Below are positions 63,204-64,000 of a stretch of DNA of 64,000 bases, piece by piece. The notes below the pieces were generated by a model, which was not told the origin of the DNA, did not search any database, and worked only from the letters and a program-made list of their open reading frames with translations. This stretch comes from Hymenobacter norwichensis DSM 15439 (GTDB lineage Bacteria; Bacteroidota; Bacteroidia; Cytophagales; Hymenobacteraceae). The DNA lies in the NCBI RefSeq assembly GCF_000420705.1, contig NZ_ATVL01000012.1, positions 272,003-336,002 on the forward strand, written 5' to 3'. The position numbers were made by a program, and so were the translations under genes. Numbering within the stretch: the stretch's first letter is position 1; each line of letters opens with the position of its first letter.

Positions 63204-63998
63204 GGGAGTGTTAACAGTCGCGTAACCAGAGGACGATTGCGGCAAGATGAACAAAGGCCAGAAAATGCGCATCCAACTTGTCATACCGAGTAGCTACGCG
63301 CCGAAACTGCTTGAGGCGGCTGAAGAGTCGCTCCACGGAATGGCGTTGGGCGTAGCGGGCCGCGTCGTAGGCCCGCGGGTGGCGGCGCTTGCGCCGGGGC
63401 GGAATCACGGCGTGTATGCCGCGGGCCGCCAGGGCGGCTACGAGCGGGTCGGAATCGTAGCCCCGGTCGGCAAGCAGGTAGGCTGGGGCCAGCCCATCGA
63501 GCAGCGGCAAGGCCTGCGGAGCGTCGTGGCGCTGACCGGCTGTCAGGCCCAGGCGCACGGGCCGGCCGCGGGCATCGCTCACCACGTGCAGTTTGGTAGT
63601 CAAGCCGCCGCGGCTGCGTCCGAGGGCTTGCGGCCCGTTTTTTTGCGCGCCCCGCTCGCGTGCTGGTGGGCCCGCACGGTAGTCGAGTCGACCAGCAGCG
63701 TGTGCAACGCGTCGTCCTGTTGCACGGCCGCCAGCACCCGGGCCCACACGCCCGAAACGGTCCAGCGCTGGAAGCGCGTGTACGTGGTGTGCCAGTTGCC
63801 CCATTCGGCCGGCAAGGCCCGCCACCGGCACCCGTTACGGGCTAGCCACAGCACCGCTTCCACAAACCGGCGGTTGTCCTGCCCGCGGCCACCTTTGGTG
63901 CCGACTCGCCCTGGCAGCAGCGGCGCAAGCCGCGCCCACTGCACATCGGTCAACAAATAGTCCATGTCCCAAACATAATACCTACTGTTAACACCTCC
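63204..63998 (-). mobile_element. Complete IS5-family insertion sequence (IS427-like)
   Basis: A 795-bp element bounded by imperfect terminal inverted repeats GGGAGTGTTAACAGT and the reverse complement of GGAGGTGTTAACAGT (13 of 15 matching), with TA on both sides (63202-63203 and 63999-64000), the expected target duplication. It contains a two-frame transposase gene. The right target base pair is the end of the window, so the insertion point there cannot be checked further. Confidence 0.85.
63211..63965 (-). CDS. IS5-family transposase, made by -1 frameshift
   Basis: The transposase is split over two frames. ORF A starts at 63965 and runs to 63600 (121 codons); it includes LLTDVQWARLAPLLPG and the first DDE Asp in LLVDSTTVRAHQH. 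ORF B, ending at 63211, carries GRSRGGLTTKLH, the second Asp in LLADRGYDSD, and the final Glu in RHSVERLFSRLKQ. A run of seven A on the coding strand (63638-63644) precedes the crossover. A -1 shift there joins GARKK to NGPQALG and gives about 251 residues. This is the usual expression mode of the IS427 group. Confidence 0.88.
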
Positions 63999-64000
63999 TA

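Overview
The window looks like a piece of the chromosome of a Bacteroidota bacterium, most likely Hymenobacter or a close relative (inference). The reasons are three SusC/SusD pairs, lipoprotein and secretory signals on most enzymes, a SusR-like membrane regulator, a high-GC genome with short AT-rich promoter regions, and many large palindromic repeats between genes. No rRNA, tRNA or CRISPR array was seen.

Layout. (1) 1-2400: two lipoprotein/SIMPL-type genes, a hypothetical gene and a stretch of gene debris. (2) 2502-9808, minus strand: a SusC/SusD pair followed by a secreted M14 zinc carboxypeptidase, possibly a protein or peptide uptake locus. (3) 11003-12679: an NAD(P)-binding oxidoreductase divergent from a TetR-family repressor that carries a frameshift, with a perfect 25-bp palindrome between them. 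(4) 13161-14654: a secreted pectate lyase. (5) 14688-23770, minus strand: nine consecutive genes with the content of a 3-keto-glycoside pathway: GMC oxidoreductase, Tat-exported small subunit, c-type cytochrome, DUF1080 protein, Gfo/Idh/MocA oxidoreductase, three TIM-barrel isomerase-like proteins and an MFS transporter. (6) 24256-35285: an alpha-glucan locus with lipoprotein GH13, SusC and SusD on the minus strand, and a SusR-like regulator and secreted GH65 on the plus strand. LacI-type palindromes lie upstream of GH13 and of susC. (7) 35375-40116: pentose-phosphate genes rpiA, pgl, zwf and gnd. (8) 40373-63185, plus strand: a polysaccharide deacetylase, then a large pectin (homogalacturonan/rhamnogalacturonan) locus with PL22, a beta-propeller hydrolase, a sialate-O-acetylesterase-like esterase, SusC/SusD, a DUF4450 protein, an uncharacterised six-hairpin glycosidase, GH28, GH105 and GH2. 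(9) 63204-63998: a complete IS5-family insertion sequence, 18 bases after the GH2 stop codon.

How it fits together. The pectin locus would cut and import pectic oligosaccharides. The alpha-glucan locus would release glucose from malto- or other gluco-oligosaccharides. The 3-keto cluster offers a parallel oxidative way to cleave glycosides through a membrane-linked electron chain. The zwf-pgl-gnd-rpiA block could oxidise the resulting hexose phosphate. Two families of intergenic palindromes, one with seven copies and one with two, are concentrated in the pectin locus and are not explained by the coding genes.
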